Part shown: positions 16,142-24,199 of the stretch, piece by piece
Layout: every line of letters starts with the position of its first letter
Numbering within the stretch: position 1 is the first letter of the stretch
Assembly (NCBI RefSeq): GCF_003814875.1
Contig: NZ_RKQF01000001.1
Location: 5,518,001 to 5,582,000, forward strand
DNA: 64,000 nt
From: Streptomyces sp. Ag109_O5-1
GTDB lineage: Bacteria; Actinomycetota; Actinomycetes; Streptomycetales; Streptomycetaceae
Direction: 5' to 3'
Notes under the pieces: model-generated
Seen by the model: only the letters and a program-made list of their open reading frames with translations
Databases searched by the model: none
Told to the model about the DNA's origin: nothing
Made by a program: the position numbers and the translations under genes

Positions 16142-17551
16142 ATGCCGCTCCACAAAGGCTCCGAGAAGCACCGAGAACGACCGATGTCCGTCAACCCGTT
16201 CTTCGGTGAGGCGAACCCGGTCGGCGGCATGGCCGAGGCCCCGCCCACGCACCGGCTGCCGGACACCCCGCTGCCGCCCACGACCGCGTATCAACTGGTC
16301 CATGACGAGCTGATGCTGGACGGCAACGCCCGGCTGAATCTGGCCACGTTCGTCACCACCTGGATGGAGCCGCAGGCGGGGCTCCTGATGGCGGAGTGCA
16401 CGGACAAGAACATGATCGACAAGGACGAGTACCCGCGCACCGCCGAACTGGAGCGGCGCTGTGTGGTGATGCTCGCCGACCTGTGGAACGCGCCGGACCC
16501 GGCCGCCGCCATCGGCTGTTCGACGACCGGCTCCAGCGAGGCCTGCATGCTGGCCGGGATGGCCCTGAAGCGCCGCTGGATGCAGCGCAACGCCGACCGC
16601 TATCCGGGCTCCGCGCGCCCGAACCTGATCATGGGCATCAACGTCCAGGTCTGCTGGGAGAAGTTCTGCAACTTCTGGGAGGTGGAGGCCCGGTACATCC
16701 CCATGGACGGCGACCGCTACCACCTGGACCCGCAGGCCGCCGCCGACCTGTGCGACGAGAACACCATCGGGGTCGTCGGCATCCTCGGCTCCACCTTCGA
16801 CGGGTCGTACGAGCCGATCGCCGACCTCTGCGCGGCCCTGGACGCCCTCCAGGAGCGCACCGGGATCGACGTCCCGGTCCATGTGGACGGCGCCTCGGGC
16901 GGGATGATCGCACCCTTCCTCGACGAGGACCTGGTGTGGGACTTCCGCCTCCCGCGCGTGTCGTCGATCAACACCTCGGGGCACAAGTACGGCCTGGTCT
17001 ACCCGGGCGTCGGCTGGGCGCTGTGGCGGGACAAGGAGGCGCTGCCCGAGGAACTCGTCTTCCGGGTCAACTACCTGGGCGGCGACATGCCCACCTTCGC
17101 CCTCAACTTCTCCCGCCCCGGCGCCCAGGTGGTCGCGCAGTACTACACGTTCCTGCGCCTCGGCCGGGACGGCTACCGTGCGGTGCAGCAGTGCTCGCGG
17201 GACGTGGCCACCGGGCTCGCCGAACGCATCGAGGCGCTCGGCGACTTCCGGCTGCTGACCAGGGGCGACGAGCTGCCCGTGTTCGCCTTCACCACCGCCG
17301 ACCACGTGACGTCGTACGACGTCTTCGACGTCTCCCGGCGGCTGCGCGAGAGCGGCTGGCTGGTGCCCGCGTACACCTTCCCGGCAAACCGGGAGGACCT
17401 GTCCGTACTGCGGGTGGTGTGCCGCAACGGCTTCTCGAAGGACCTGGCCGAGCTGTTCATGGAGGACCTGACCCGGCTGCTCCCCGAACTGCGCCGCCAG
17501 CCGCATCCGTTGATCCGGGACAAGGAGGCGGCGACCAGTTTCCACCACTAG
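16142..17551 (+). CDS. gadB: Glutamate decarboxylase
   Basis: A PLP enzyme converting glutamate to 4-aminobutyrate and CO2 with uptake of one cytosolic proton. The 469-residue length is typical. Motifs include GCSTTGSSEACMLAG (phosphate binding, near residue 123), VHVDGASGGMIAPF (cofactor aspartate, near residue 243) and SINTSGHKYG with the Schiff-base lysine near residue 282. ATG 16142 is eight bases after AGGAGG. It follows the ClC gene closely, forming a probable two-gene operon. No glutamate/GABA antiporter is recognisable nearby, so export of the product would need another system. Confidence 0.96.
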   Translation: MPLHKGSEKHRERPMSVNPFFGEANPVGGMAEAPPTHRLPDTPLPPTTAYQLVHDELMLDGNARLNLATFVTTWMEPQAGLLMAECTDKNMIDKDEYPRTAELERRCVVMLADLWNAPDPAAAIGCSTTGSSEACMLAGMALKRRWMQRNADRYPGSARPNLIMGINVQVCWEKFCNFWEVEARYIPMDGDRYHLDPQAAADLCDENTIGVVGILGSTFDGSYEPIADLCAALDALQERTGIDVPVHVDGASGGMIAPFLDEDLVWDFRLPRVSSINTSGHKYGLVYPGVGWALWRDKEALPEELVFRVNYLGGDMPTFALNFSRPGAQVVAQYYTFLRLGRDGYRAVQQCSRDVATGLAERIEALGDFRLLTRGDELPVFAFTTADHVTSYDVFDVSRRLRESGWLVPAYTFPANREDLSVLRVVCRNGFSKDLAELFMEDLTRLLPELRRQPHPLIRDKEAATSFHH

Positions 17552-17569
17552 CCGGCAGCGGCGAAGCGG

Positions 17570-18106
17570 CTAGGAGGCCCGCTCCAGTTCCACCAGTTCG
17601 AAGGCCGTCTTGCCGTCCAGGGACTCGCGGATGATGTCGGCGTGGCCCGCGTGCCGGGCGGTCTCGCGGATCAGGTGGAGGCAGACCCAGCGCATGGAGA
17701 CGCTGCCCTTCGGGAACCAGGGGGCCTCGGGGAGCGGGAAGGTGTCGTCGAGGCTGGGGACCGAGCGGATGAACTTCTCGGTCTCGGCGGCGACCTGCTC
17801 CCAGTAGGCGAGTTGGGAGGCCACCGTCTCGTCGCCGACCAGCTGGAAGGTCTCGTGCCAGTTCGACTGGTCGCGCTCGATGGCCGGCGGTTCCTGCCTG
17901 GCGCGGGCGATCCAGCTCTGCTCGACCTCGGCGACATGCTTGAGCAGGCCGGACAGGGACAGCTCGCTCGCGCTGGGCTTGCTCGCCGCCTGCTCGTCGG
18001 TCAGGCCGAGCAGCGCCCGGCGGATGCCGCCGCGCTGTTCCTCGATGAAGGAGAGCAGTGCTCCGCGCTCGTCGCCCTGTGCTTCCGCGGGAACGTGGGT
18101 GACCAT
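17570..18106 (-). CDS. DinB-like (DUF664) family protein
   Basis: A 178-residue four-helix bundle protein of the DinB/DUF664 superfamily, which includes mycothiol-dependent enzymes in actinobacteria. Candidate metal ligands are His in LLKHVAEVEQSW near residue 57 and the pair in CLHLIRETARHAGHADI near residues 147-156, the usual three-histidine arrangement. Its substrate is unknown. It converges on gadB and its start faces a 14-bp palindrome at 18157-18191. Confidence 0.85.
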   Translation of the reverse strand: MVTHVPAEAQGDERGALLSFIEEQRGGIRRALLGLTDEQAASKPSASELSLSGLLKHVAEVEQSWIARARQEPPAIERDQSNWHETFQLVGDETVASQLAYWEQVAAETEKFIRSVPSLDDTFPLPEAPWFPKGSVSMRWVCLHLIRETARHAGHADIIRESLDGKTAFELVELERAS

Positions 18107-18156
18107 GGTCGGCCGCCTTTCCTCGGGTCGTGTTTCCCTGACACGACCGAAGCTAC

Positions 18157-18191
18157 GGGCCCTTTAGGACAGGTCGCGTCCTAAAGGGCCC
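18157..18191. terminator. Palindrome between the aldehyde dehydrogenase and DinB genes
   Basis: GGGCCCTTTAGGAC (18157-18170) pairs perfectly with 18178-18191 around a 7-nt loop. It lies 25 bp after the aldehyde dehydrogenase stop codon, which suggests a terminator, but also 50 bp upstream of the DinB start, where an operator could sit. There is no T-run on either side. Confidence 0.6.
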
Positions 18192-18215
18192 GGGCCGCCG
18201 AACCGGGTTTCCCGG

Positions 18216-19676
18216 TCAGAACGGGAAGCCGCTCCGGCCGTGCTGTACCGAGATCCACTTCAGGGTGGTGAAGGCCTCCAGGGTCGTCTCGCCGTTCAGG
18301 CGGCCGATGCCGGAGTGCTTCTCGCCGCCGAAGGGGACGAGGGGCTCGTCGTGGACGGTGCCGTCGTTGACGTGGAACATGCCGGTGTCGATCTGCTTGG
18401 CGAAGGCCACGCCCCGCTCGATGTCCCCGGTGTGGACCGCGCCGCTGAGGCCGTACGGGGTGTCGTTGACGATGCGTACGGCCTCCTCCTCGCCGTCGAA
18501 GGGGATGAGGAACGCAACCGGGCCGAAGATCTCCTGCCGGAGCAGGTCGGAGTCGGCCGGGACGCCGGTGAGGACCGAGGGCTCGACCAGGTTGTCGGTG
18601 GTGGTGCCGTGCAGCAGGGCCGTGCCGCCCTCGGCGACGGCCTGCTCGACCGTGGCCGAAATCGACTCCGCCTGCTGGGAGTTGATCACCGGACCGATGA
18701 TGGTCTGCGGGTCGCGCGGGTCGCCGGACTTGAGGGTCCGCACCTTGGCCACGAACTTCTCGGTGAAGACGTCCGCGATCGAGCGGTCCACCAGCACGCG
18801 GTTGGCGGCCATGCAGACCTGGCCCTGGTGGACGTACCGGCTGAAGACCGCCGCGTCGACCGCATAGTCGATGTCGGCGTCGTCGAGGACCACGATCGCG
18901 CTGTTGCCGCCCAGTTCGAGCACCGAGCGCTTGAAGAGCGAGGCGCAGACGGTGGCCACGTGCCGGCCGACCTTGTCGGAGCCGGTGAAGGAGATGACCT
19001 TGGGGATCGGGTGCTCGATGAAGGCGTCGCCGATCTCCGCGATGTCGGTGACGACCACGTTGAGCAGTCCGCCCGGCAGGCCCGCGTCCTCGAAGATCTT
19101 CGCTACCAGGGTGCCGCCCACGATCGGGGTGTTCTGGTGCGGCTTGAGGACCACGGCGTTGCCGACCGCGAGCGCCGGGGCGACCGACTTGATCGACAGC
19201 AGGAAGGGGAAGTTGAAGGGGCTGATCACACCCACGACACCGACCGGCACGCGGTAGACGCGGTTCTCCTTGCCGTCCACCGGCGAGGGCAGGATCCGGC
19301 CCTCGGGGCGCAGCGCCCACTGGATCGACTCGCGCAGGAACTCCTTGGCGAGGTGGAGTTCGAAGCCGGCCTTCAGATGGGTGCCGCCGAGCTCCGCGAT
19401 GATCGCCTCGGTGATCTCCGCCTCGTGCTCCTCGATGAGGCGCAGGGCCTTCTCGAAGACGGCACGGCGGGCGTACGGGTTGGTGGCGGCCCACTCCTTC
19501 TGGGCGCGCGCGGCGGCCTGGTAGGCCTGATCTATCTCCTCGACCGCGGCTATGGTGATCGAGGCCAGCTTCTCGCCGTCGTACGGGTTGAAGTCGATGA
19601 TGTCCCAGGAACCGGTCCCCGGGCGCCACTCACCGTCGATGTACTGCTGGGCCAGGTCGGTGAAATAGGACGACAT
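18216..19676 (-). CDS. NAD(P)-dependent aldehyde dehydrogenase
   Basis: A 486-residue soluble aldehyde dehydrogenase that oxidises an aldehyde to the acid. It has ISPFNFPFLLSIKSVAPAL near residue 155, the coenzyme segment FTGSDKVGRHV near residue 233, the general-base glutamate in LELGGNSAIVV near residue 253 and the catalytic cysteine in HQGQVCMAANR near residue 287. The overall pattern resembles benzaldehyde/vanillin-type dehydrogenases, but the substrate cannot be fixed from sequence. ATG 19676 follows GAGGGA; an upstream in-frame GTG is less likely. It stands alone. Confidence 0.92.
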   Translation of the reverse strand: MSSYFTDLAQQYIDGEWRPGTGSWDIIDFNPYDGEKLASITIAAVEEIDQAYQAAARAQKEWAATNPYARRAVFEKALRLIEEHEAEITEAIIAELGGTHLKAGFELHLAKEFLRESIQWALRPEGRILPSPVDGKENRVYRVPVGVVGVISPFNFPFLLSIKSVAPALAVGNAVVLKPHQNTPIVGGTLVAKIFEDAGLPGGLLNVVVTDIAEIGDAFIEHPIPKVISFTGSDKVGRHVATVCASLFKRSVLELGGNSAIVVLDDADIDYAVDAAVFSRYVHQGQVCMAANRVLVDRSIADVFTEKFVAKVRTLKSGDPRDPQTIIGPVINSQQAESISATVEQAVAEGGTALLHGTTTDNLVEPSVLTGVPADSDLLRQEIFGPVAFLIPFDGEEEAVRIVNDTPYGLSGAVHTGDIERGVAFAKQIDTGMFHVNDGTVHDEPLVPFGGEKHSGIGRLNGETTLEAFTTLKWISVQHGRSGFPF

Positions 19677-19831
19677 TGTGATCCCTCGATCCCCTGCTGC
19701 GACGGCAGTCGATGCGGACACCCGGTCCACATCCACATCACGGTCTGATCACGCGTCATGCTACTGGCGTCACAAGGGAGTTGGGGCATCAGTTCGATGA
19801 TCTAGGGGAATCCCCAGGTTCATCGATATAT

Positions 19832-20692
19832 CTACGACAGCTGCAACAGCCCCCGCAGCAGGTCCCGGCTCTCGTCCGGTCCCGGGCTGTCCTGCTGGAG
19901 CTCCTTCAGTGCCTGCTCGTACTGGGCGACGTCCTCGCGCTTGTCCAGGTAGAGGGCGCTGGTGAGCTGCTCCAGGTAGACCACGTCGGAGAGGTCCGAC
20001 TCCGGGAAGCTCAGGATCGTGAAGGCGCCGCCCTCCCCGGAGTGGCCGCCGAAGCTGAACGGCATGATCTGGAGCCGTACGTTGGACCGCTCGGAGATCT
20101 CGACGAGGTGCTGGAGCTGGCCGCGCATCACCTCGCGGTCCCCGTAGGGCCGGCGCAGCGCGGCCTCGTCGAGGACGATGTGGAAGTCGGGCGCGTTTTC
20201 GGCCACCAGGTACTTCTGCCGCTCCATGCGCAGCGTGACCCGGCGTTCGACATCGGCCTCGCTGGCACCCTTCATACCGCGGCGCACCACCGCTCGCGCG
20301 TAGTCCTCGGTCTGGAGGAGGCCGTGGACGAACTGCACCTCGTAGGCCCGGATCAGATGCGCCGCGCCCTCCAGGCCGACATAAGTGGGGAACCAGCTCG
20401 GCAGGACGTCCGAGTAACTGTGCCACCAGCCCGCCACGTTGGCCTCCCGGGCGAGGGAGAGGAGCTGCTCGCGCTCCGCCTCGTCGGTGATGCCGTACAG
20501 CGTCAGCAGGTCTTCCACGTCCCTGGTCTTGAAGCTCACCCGGCCCAGCTCCATGCGGCTGATCTTCGACTCGGAGGCGCGGATCGAGTACCCCGCGGCT
20601 TCGCGGGTGATCCCCCGGGCCTCGCGCAGCCGCCTGAGTTGCGAGCCGAGCAGCATTCGCCGCACCACCGATCCGGGCTCTCCCGCGCTCAC
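19832..20692 (-). CDS. XRE-family regulator with DUF5753 domain
   Basis: A 286-residue helix-turn-helix protein of the large Streptomyces family found with DUF397 partners. The HTH is at about residues 12-50 (LRRLREARGITREAAG; ASESKISRMELG), and the DUF5753 ligand or partner domain fills residues 95-275 (LIRAYEVQFVHGLLQTEDYARAV). GTG 20692 is preceded by GGGGAGG. It is divergent from an ATPase gene, and the ATPase and a DUF397 gene share matching operators. Relatives such as WhiJ and Scr1 control development and antibiotic production; the role of this one is inferred only by analogy. Confidence 0.9.
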   Translation of the reverse strand: MSAGEPGSVVRRMLLGSQLRRLREARGITREAAGYSIRASESKISRMELGRVSFKTRDVEDLLTLYGITDEAEREQLLSLAREANVAGWWHSYSDVLPSWFPTYVGLEGAAHLIRAYEVQFVHGLLQTEDYARAVVRRGMKGASEADVERRVTLRMERQKYLVAENAPDFHIVLDEAALRRPYGDREVMRGQLQHLVEISERSNVRLQIMPFSFGGHSGEGGAFTILSFPESDLSDVVYLEQLTSALYLDKREDVAQYEQALKELQQDSPGPDESRDLLRGLLQLS

Positions 20693-20887
20693 GTTCGCCA
20701 GCCTCCCCAACCGTCTTCAGGGCCCGCAGTCTGCCACTAAAACACTTCGAGCAGTACTCGTCCGGTTACGGAAACGGAAAGAGGCCAAAGTCTAAGCACA
20801 GGAACTTGCAAGCAGGTAGTAAGCCAAGGACGCAAAGTTGGCGGAAAAAATGGCCAACAAGCGGTACGGGAGGGTCCAATTCGGTCG

Positions 20888-20916
20888 CGTGCACGTGCAT
20901 CTGCCCTTGCATCTGC
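20888..20916 (+). promoter_or_regulatory. Composite operator upstream of the ATPase gene (copy 1)
   Basis: The site reads CGTGCACGTGCATCTGC, a 3-bp spacer CCT, then TGCATCTGC. It contains a direct repeat of TGCATCTGC with a 12-bp period and an overlapping CGTGCACG palindrome. Except for the spacer, the same 29-bp arrangement occurs in inverted orientation at 21936-21964. It ends 73 bp before the ATPase start codon. The most likely ligand is the neighbouring XRE regulator, by inference. Confidence 0.7.
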
Positions 20917-20989
20917 TGTGCGCATCCGAAACCATGGTCTCGCGCCACCGCTGCATCGCAACGACCGCGAATTCCCGGGAGTGCCTCGC

Positions 20990-21490
20990 ATGGGGACGAA
21001 TGGATCGACCATGCTCAAGCCGTTACGGCAGGGCCTTCCGCCGCTTGATCCCGCGGCCGTGTCCAACGCCGCCTCCTGCGCCCTGCCCGCCCGCTACGAA
21101 GCGGTGCGCGAAGCCCGGTCGTTCACCCGCAGAACCCTCGACCAGTGGGACGTCGGCGACCGCTTCGACGACGTCTGCCTCGTCGTGTCGGAGCTCGTCA
21201 CCAACGCCCTGCGGCACGCGGTGCCCGGTGAGACCGACCGCCTCGCCACGCCGCAGGCACCGGCTGTGCGGCTGCACCTGATGCGGTGGACGGAGCGGCT
21301 GGTGTGCGCGGTGCGCGACCCCAGCCACGAGACCCCGGCCCCCGGCGACTCGGACGACTTCTCGGCGGAGTCGGGCCGCGGGCTGTTCCTGGTCGAGTCC
21401 TTCAGCGACAGCTGGGGTTGGCATCCGCTCGCCGGCACCCTCAACGGCAAGGTCGTGTGGGCGCTGTTCCGGCTCCAGCCCGGCGAGTAG
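20990..21490 (+). CDS. ATP-binding protein (anti-sigma-factor kinase-like HATPase)
   Basis: A 166-residue protein with a single GHKL/HATPase_c_2 domain like the RsbW/SpoIIAB anti-sigma factors. The N box is VVSELVTNALRHA near residue 70 and the glycine-rich lid is SGRGLFLVESFSDSWGW near residue 135. The phosphorylation partner cannot be told from sequence. ATG 20990 follows GGGAG with eight bases between. The gene sits between the XRE regulator (divergent) and DUF397 (convergent), a combination repeated many times in Streptomyces genomes as the WhiJ-type cluster. Confidence 0.9.
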   Translation: MGTNGSTMLKPLRQGLPPLDPAAVSNAASCALPARYEAVREARSFTRRTLDQWDVGDRFDDVCLVVSELVTNALRHAVPGETDRLATPQAPAVRLHLMRWTERLVCAVRDPSHETPAPGDSDDFSAESGRGLFLVESFSDSWGWHPLAGTLNGKVVWALFRLQPGE

Positions 21491-21580
21491 CCGACCCGGC
21501 GTCTTGGGACGCCGGGTTTCTACGCGCGTTACCGTGCATTGTGCGGCGAATGCACCGTGTTGCCCGGAGTATGGCCGCCG

Positions 21581-21850
21581 TCAGCTCACGATCAGGTGGT
21601 CGAACTCGCCGTCCTTGACGCCGAGCAGCATCGCCTCGATCTCGGCACGCGTGTAGACGAGCGCCGGCCCCTCCGGGAAGCGCGAGTTGCGGACCGCCAC
21701 GTCACCGCCCGGCAGCCGGGCGAACTCGACGCAGGAACCCTGCGAGTTGCTGTGCCTGCTCTTCTGCCAGGCGACTCCGTCCAGCTGCGTGGCAGCCATG
21801 CCGTTGTACACGTCAAACCCCTCGTACACGCCGTCAACGTCGAGGTCCAC
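21581..21850 (-). CDS. DUF397 family small protein
   Basis: An 89-residue DUF397 protein with the signature WQKSRHSNSQGSCVEFA near residue 28, VAVRNSRFPEGPALVYT and a final EFDHLIVS. DUF397 proteins partner XRE/DUF5753 regulators, in some cases behaving like an antitoxin or antagonist pair. GTG 21850 follows GGGGAGCGACCT. Its promoter region carries the second copy of the 29-bp operator, in the same orientation and at a similar distance (85 bp) as upstream of the ATPase gene. Confidence 0.9.
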   Translation of the reverse strand: MDLDVDGVYEGFDVYNGMAATQLDGVAWQKSRHSNSQGSCVEFARLPGGDVAVRNSRFPEGPALVYTRAEIEAMLLGVKDGEFDHLIVS

Positions 21851-21935
21851 AGGTCGCTCCCCGGTGGTGCACTAACTGGCTGATGTGACCAGTGATGCCG
21901 TGGTCAACTGACCCGGATCATAACCCTGTTCATGT

Positions 21936-21964
21936 GCAGATGCATGAGCAGATGCACGTGCACG
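21936..21964 (-). promoter_or_regulatory. Composite operator upstream of the DUF397 gene (copy 2)
   Basis: Read on the minus strand this is CGTGCACGTGCATCTGC, spacer TCA, TGCATCTGC, identical to the copy at 20888-20916 at 26 of 29 positions, with all differences in the spacer. It ends 85 bp before the DUF397 start codon, implying coordinated control of the convergent ATPase and DUF397 genes. Confidence 0.7.
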
Positions 21965-22000
21965 CGGGGTGTTCCTGCGGTTACAGCTTTGACGTCCGCT

Positions 22001-22504
22001 TTACTCAACCCGTTCCAGCGTCTGCCCCAGAGCTCGCATGACATGCGATCGCCAGCCCCCGCCCATGATCTTGCGCGCGATCATCTGCGCAGGATCGTCC
22101 GGATCGAACCCCTCATGCACTAGGAACAGACGCGTACCGCGGCCCTCGTGTTCCAGCGTCCATGTGATGGTCCAGTGAGCGAGATTGGCCGGATCGGGAT
22201 CGGACCACTGGACGGACAGCGTCCGCTCCGGGTCGTAGGCGAGAACCTGCACGTCGATGACGCCGGAGAAGCGGGTGCCCGGACGCGGGACCGAGGTCAT
22301 CCGGTACCGGTGGCCGACCTCCAGACGGAAGTTCTCGGCACCCGGCATCTGCCACTGCACGAGCAGTTCCGGTTCGGTGAGGGCACGCCAGACCTTCGCG
22401 GGCGGATGCGGAAGGAACTGGTCCACGCGGATGGTGGTCAGGTCGTCGTCACCAAGGCCGCCATCGCCGGTGCCGTCACCGTAGGGGATGCGCTCGTTCG
22501 TCAT
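22001..22504 (-). CDS. SRPBCC (AHSA1-like) domain protein
   Basis: A 167-residue START-fold protein of the AHSA1 group with IRVDQFLPHPPAKVWRALTEPELLVQW near the N-terminus, the FSGVIDVQVLAYDPERTLSVQW strands and the closing helix GGGWRSHVMRALGQTLERV. Such proteins bind small hydrophobic ligands in a deep cavity, and the ligand here is unknown. Its ATG overlaps the stop codon of the ArsR gene (ATGA at 22501-22504), the standard ArsR-SRPBCC pairing in actinobacteria. Confidence 0.88.
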   Translation of the reverse strand: MTNERIPYGDGTGDGGLGDDDLTTIRVDQFLPHPPAKVWRALTEPELLVQWQMPGAENFRLEVGHRYRMTSVPRPGTRFSGVIDVQVLAYDPERTLSVQWSDPDPANLAHWTITWTLEHEGRGTRLFLVHEGFDPDDPAQMIARKIMGGGWRSHVMRALGQTLERVE

Positions 22505-22854
22505 GGCTGCTCATCGTCCGGCATCCGGTCGAGCAGCGTGCCGAGGTCCTTCAACCGGTCGCGCCAGAACCGCTCGTACGGGTGGAGCCAGTCCTGCAGG
22601 TCGGCGAGGGGCGCCGCCTCCAGGCGGTAGATGCGCTGCCGGCCGGAGCGCTGCTCGGAGACGAGACCGGCCTCCCGGAGCACCTTGAGGTGTTCCGAGA
22701 GGCTGGGACGGCGCATGTCGAAGTGGTCGGCCAGGGCCTGGACCGGCTGGGGCCCGCCGTCGCGCAGCAGTCGCAGCACCTCACGCCGGGTGGCGTTGGC
22801 GAGCGCGGCGAAGACCCGGTCCTCGACCTCCTCGGCGGCGCCGGTCGCGGTCAT
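22501..22854 (-). CDS. ArsR-family transcriptional repressor
   Basis: A 117-residue winged-helix regulator. The HTH covers about residues 20-85: ALANATRREVLRLLRDGG, then PQPVQALADHFDMRRPSLSEHLKVL as the recognition region, then the RQRIYRLEAAPLADLQDWL wing. No arsenic- or metal-type CxC motif is present, so a non-metal inducer is likely. It is the middle gene of a VOC-ArsR-SRPBCC operon with both junctions overlapping. The palindrome at 23260-23277 upstream of the first gene is the likely autoregulatory operator. Confidence 0.9.
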   Translation of the reverse strand: MTATGAAEEVEDRVFAALANATRREVLRLLRDGGPQPVQALADHFDMRRPSLSEHLKVLREAGLVSEQRSGRQRIYRLEAAPLADLQDWLHPYERFWRDRLKDLGTLLDRMPDDEQP

Positions 22855-23246
22855 GCCAGGTCCCTCCCCTGTCGCCGGTCCTCCGTGAGCAGCATCAGAC
22901 CGTTGCCGTCCGGATCCCGGAAGGAGGCCATCCGGCCCCACGGGAACTCGTCCGGGCCCTGTACGTCGGTGCCCGCCTCGGCGAGCCGTGCGCAGTCGGC
23001 GTCGACATCGGTCGTCATCAACATGATCCCCCGCGCCGAACCGGGCTCGAAATCGCCCATCCCCGGACCGGAGAGCGTGAAGACGGTCTGCGCACCCCTG
23101 GGCGCGACCTGGAGCCAGCGCCCCGGGGGCGTTTCCAGGTCCGCGGCGACCTCGAAACCGAGGACGTCCCGGTAGAAGCGCAGGGCGCGGTCCTGGTCGG
23201 TGACGGGGAGGGTGATGAAGGAGGCGTGCGTGATGTGCGTGGACAT
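22851..23246 (-). CDS. VOC-family (glyoxalase/bleomycin-resistance fold) protein
   Basis: A 131-residue vicinal oxygen chelate protein made of two beta-alpha-beta-beta-beta units: TDQDRALRFYRDVLGFEV in the first and DVDADCARLAEAGTDVQGP, MASFRDPDGNGLMLL in the second. A glutamate or histidine metal pair is not complete by eye, so it may be a binding protein rather than an enzyme. It is the first gene of the ArsR operon, and its stop codon overlaps the ArsR start. Confidence 0.87.
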   Translation of the reverse strand: MSTHITHASFITLPVTDQDRALRFYRDVLGFEVAADLETPPGRWLQVAPRGAQTVFTLSGPGMGDFEPGSARGIMLMTTDVDADCARLAEAGTDVQGPDEFPWGRMASFRDPDGNGLMLLTEDRRQGRDLA

Positions 23247-23259
23247 GCACGGGAGAATA

Positions 23260-23277
23260 GGTAGGTTTTTACCTACC
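23260..23277. promoter_or_regulatory. Palindromic operator of the VOC-ArsR-SRPBCC operon
   Basis: GGTAGGT (23260-23266) and ACCTACC (23271-23277) form a perfect palindrome around TTTT, 14 bp before the first start codon. Position and symmetry fit an ArsR dimer site for autorepression. Confidence 0.65.
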
Positions 23278-23446
23278 AGTCAAGCGTAGGAGAACACCTA
23301 CGCATCCGGCGTGTGAGCACCAGGCCCACAGCGGATGCCTACCTGACGTACGCAGATCCTCCTGGGGAGTCCTGGTAGCTTGCCGCTGTCGTTCGGCGGC
23401 CGGGCGACCGACCGGCTAGGGCTGGCTAGAGCTTGGGAGCGTTGCG

Positions 23447-24046
23447 GTGACTACGGCTACGGCTATGGCGAGTACGGCTACGACACGTACGAAGACGGCT
23501 TCGACCGAGGCGCGCGGCGCGTCGGCCACGGCGCCCGCGGGGCCGCCCGTACGGCCGTACGGGCGTATGCCCGTACGGATCGGAGCCGCCGTGGCGGGGC
23601 TGGTGGGCGCGCTCGCACTGACCGCGTGCAGCGGCGGCGGCTCCGACAGCGGCTCCTCGGCGAACCCGTCGGGCACGACGTCCGCCGCCGCGACCGCCAG
23701 TGCCGAGTCGGAGAGCGCCACGACCTCGGCCGATGTGCTGCAGGGCAGCTGGATCACCACGAGCGGCGGCAAGATCGTCGCGCTGGTGGTCACCGGCAAG
23801 TCCGCCGGGCTCTTCGAGACCGGCGGCGCCGTGTGCAGCGGTACCGCAGGCGAGGAGGCCGGGATGCGGATGATCCACCTCAGCTGCACGGACGGCAACA
23901 AGAACCGGGCCACCGGAATGGTCGACTCGGTCAACAAGAGCGGTATGAAGGTCACCTGGTCCGGAAAGACGGGCGAGGAGACCTACACCAAGGCGGATGG
24001 CGGCAAGCTGCCGTCGGGGCTGCCGACGGCGGGCCTTGGGCAATAG
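23447..24046 (+). CDS. Putative secreted lipoprotein
   Basis: A lipoprotein of up to 199 residues. A long Thr/Ala-rich leader precedes a signal peptide with lipobox LALTAC; an ATG at 23569 just before the hydrophobic stretch could be the true start. The lipidated cysteine is followed by a Gly/Ser/Ala linker of about 35 residues. The globular part (LQGSWITTSGGKIVALVVTG) resembles an all-beta domain of unknown function with two cysteines (GGAVCSG and HLSCTDG) that may form a disulphide. No recognised family. A second lipoprotein gene follows in the same direction. Confidence 0.75.
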   Translation: MTTATAMASTATTRTKTASTEARGASATAPAGPPVRPYGRMPVRIGAAVAGLVGALALTACSGGGSDSGSSANPSGTTSAAATASAESESATTSADVLQGSWITTSGGKIVALVVTGKSAGLFETGGAVCSGTAGEEAGMRMIHLSCTDGNKNRATGMVDSVNKSGMKVTWSGKTGEETYTKADGGKLPSGLPTAGLGQ

Positions 24047-24199
24047 GGCCGATCGGTGATCGGCGCCCGCTCCCGCCGGCGCGCACGAAGCGTCGAGAAC
24101 ACGCCGTGAAGCGGTCAAGAACGGGGGCGGGCGAGCGGGACCCGGGCGGGGGCGTGATGATGCTGGGATACCGTCACGACCTCGATGGGGATCTATCTC

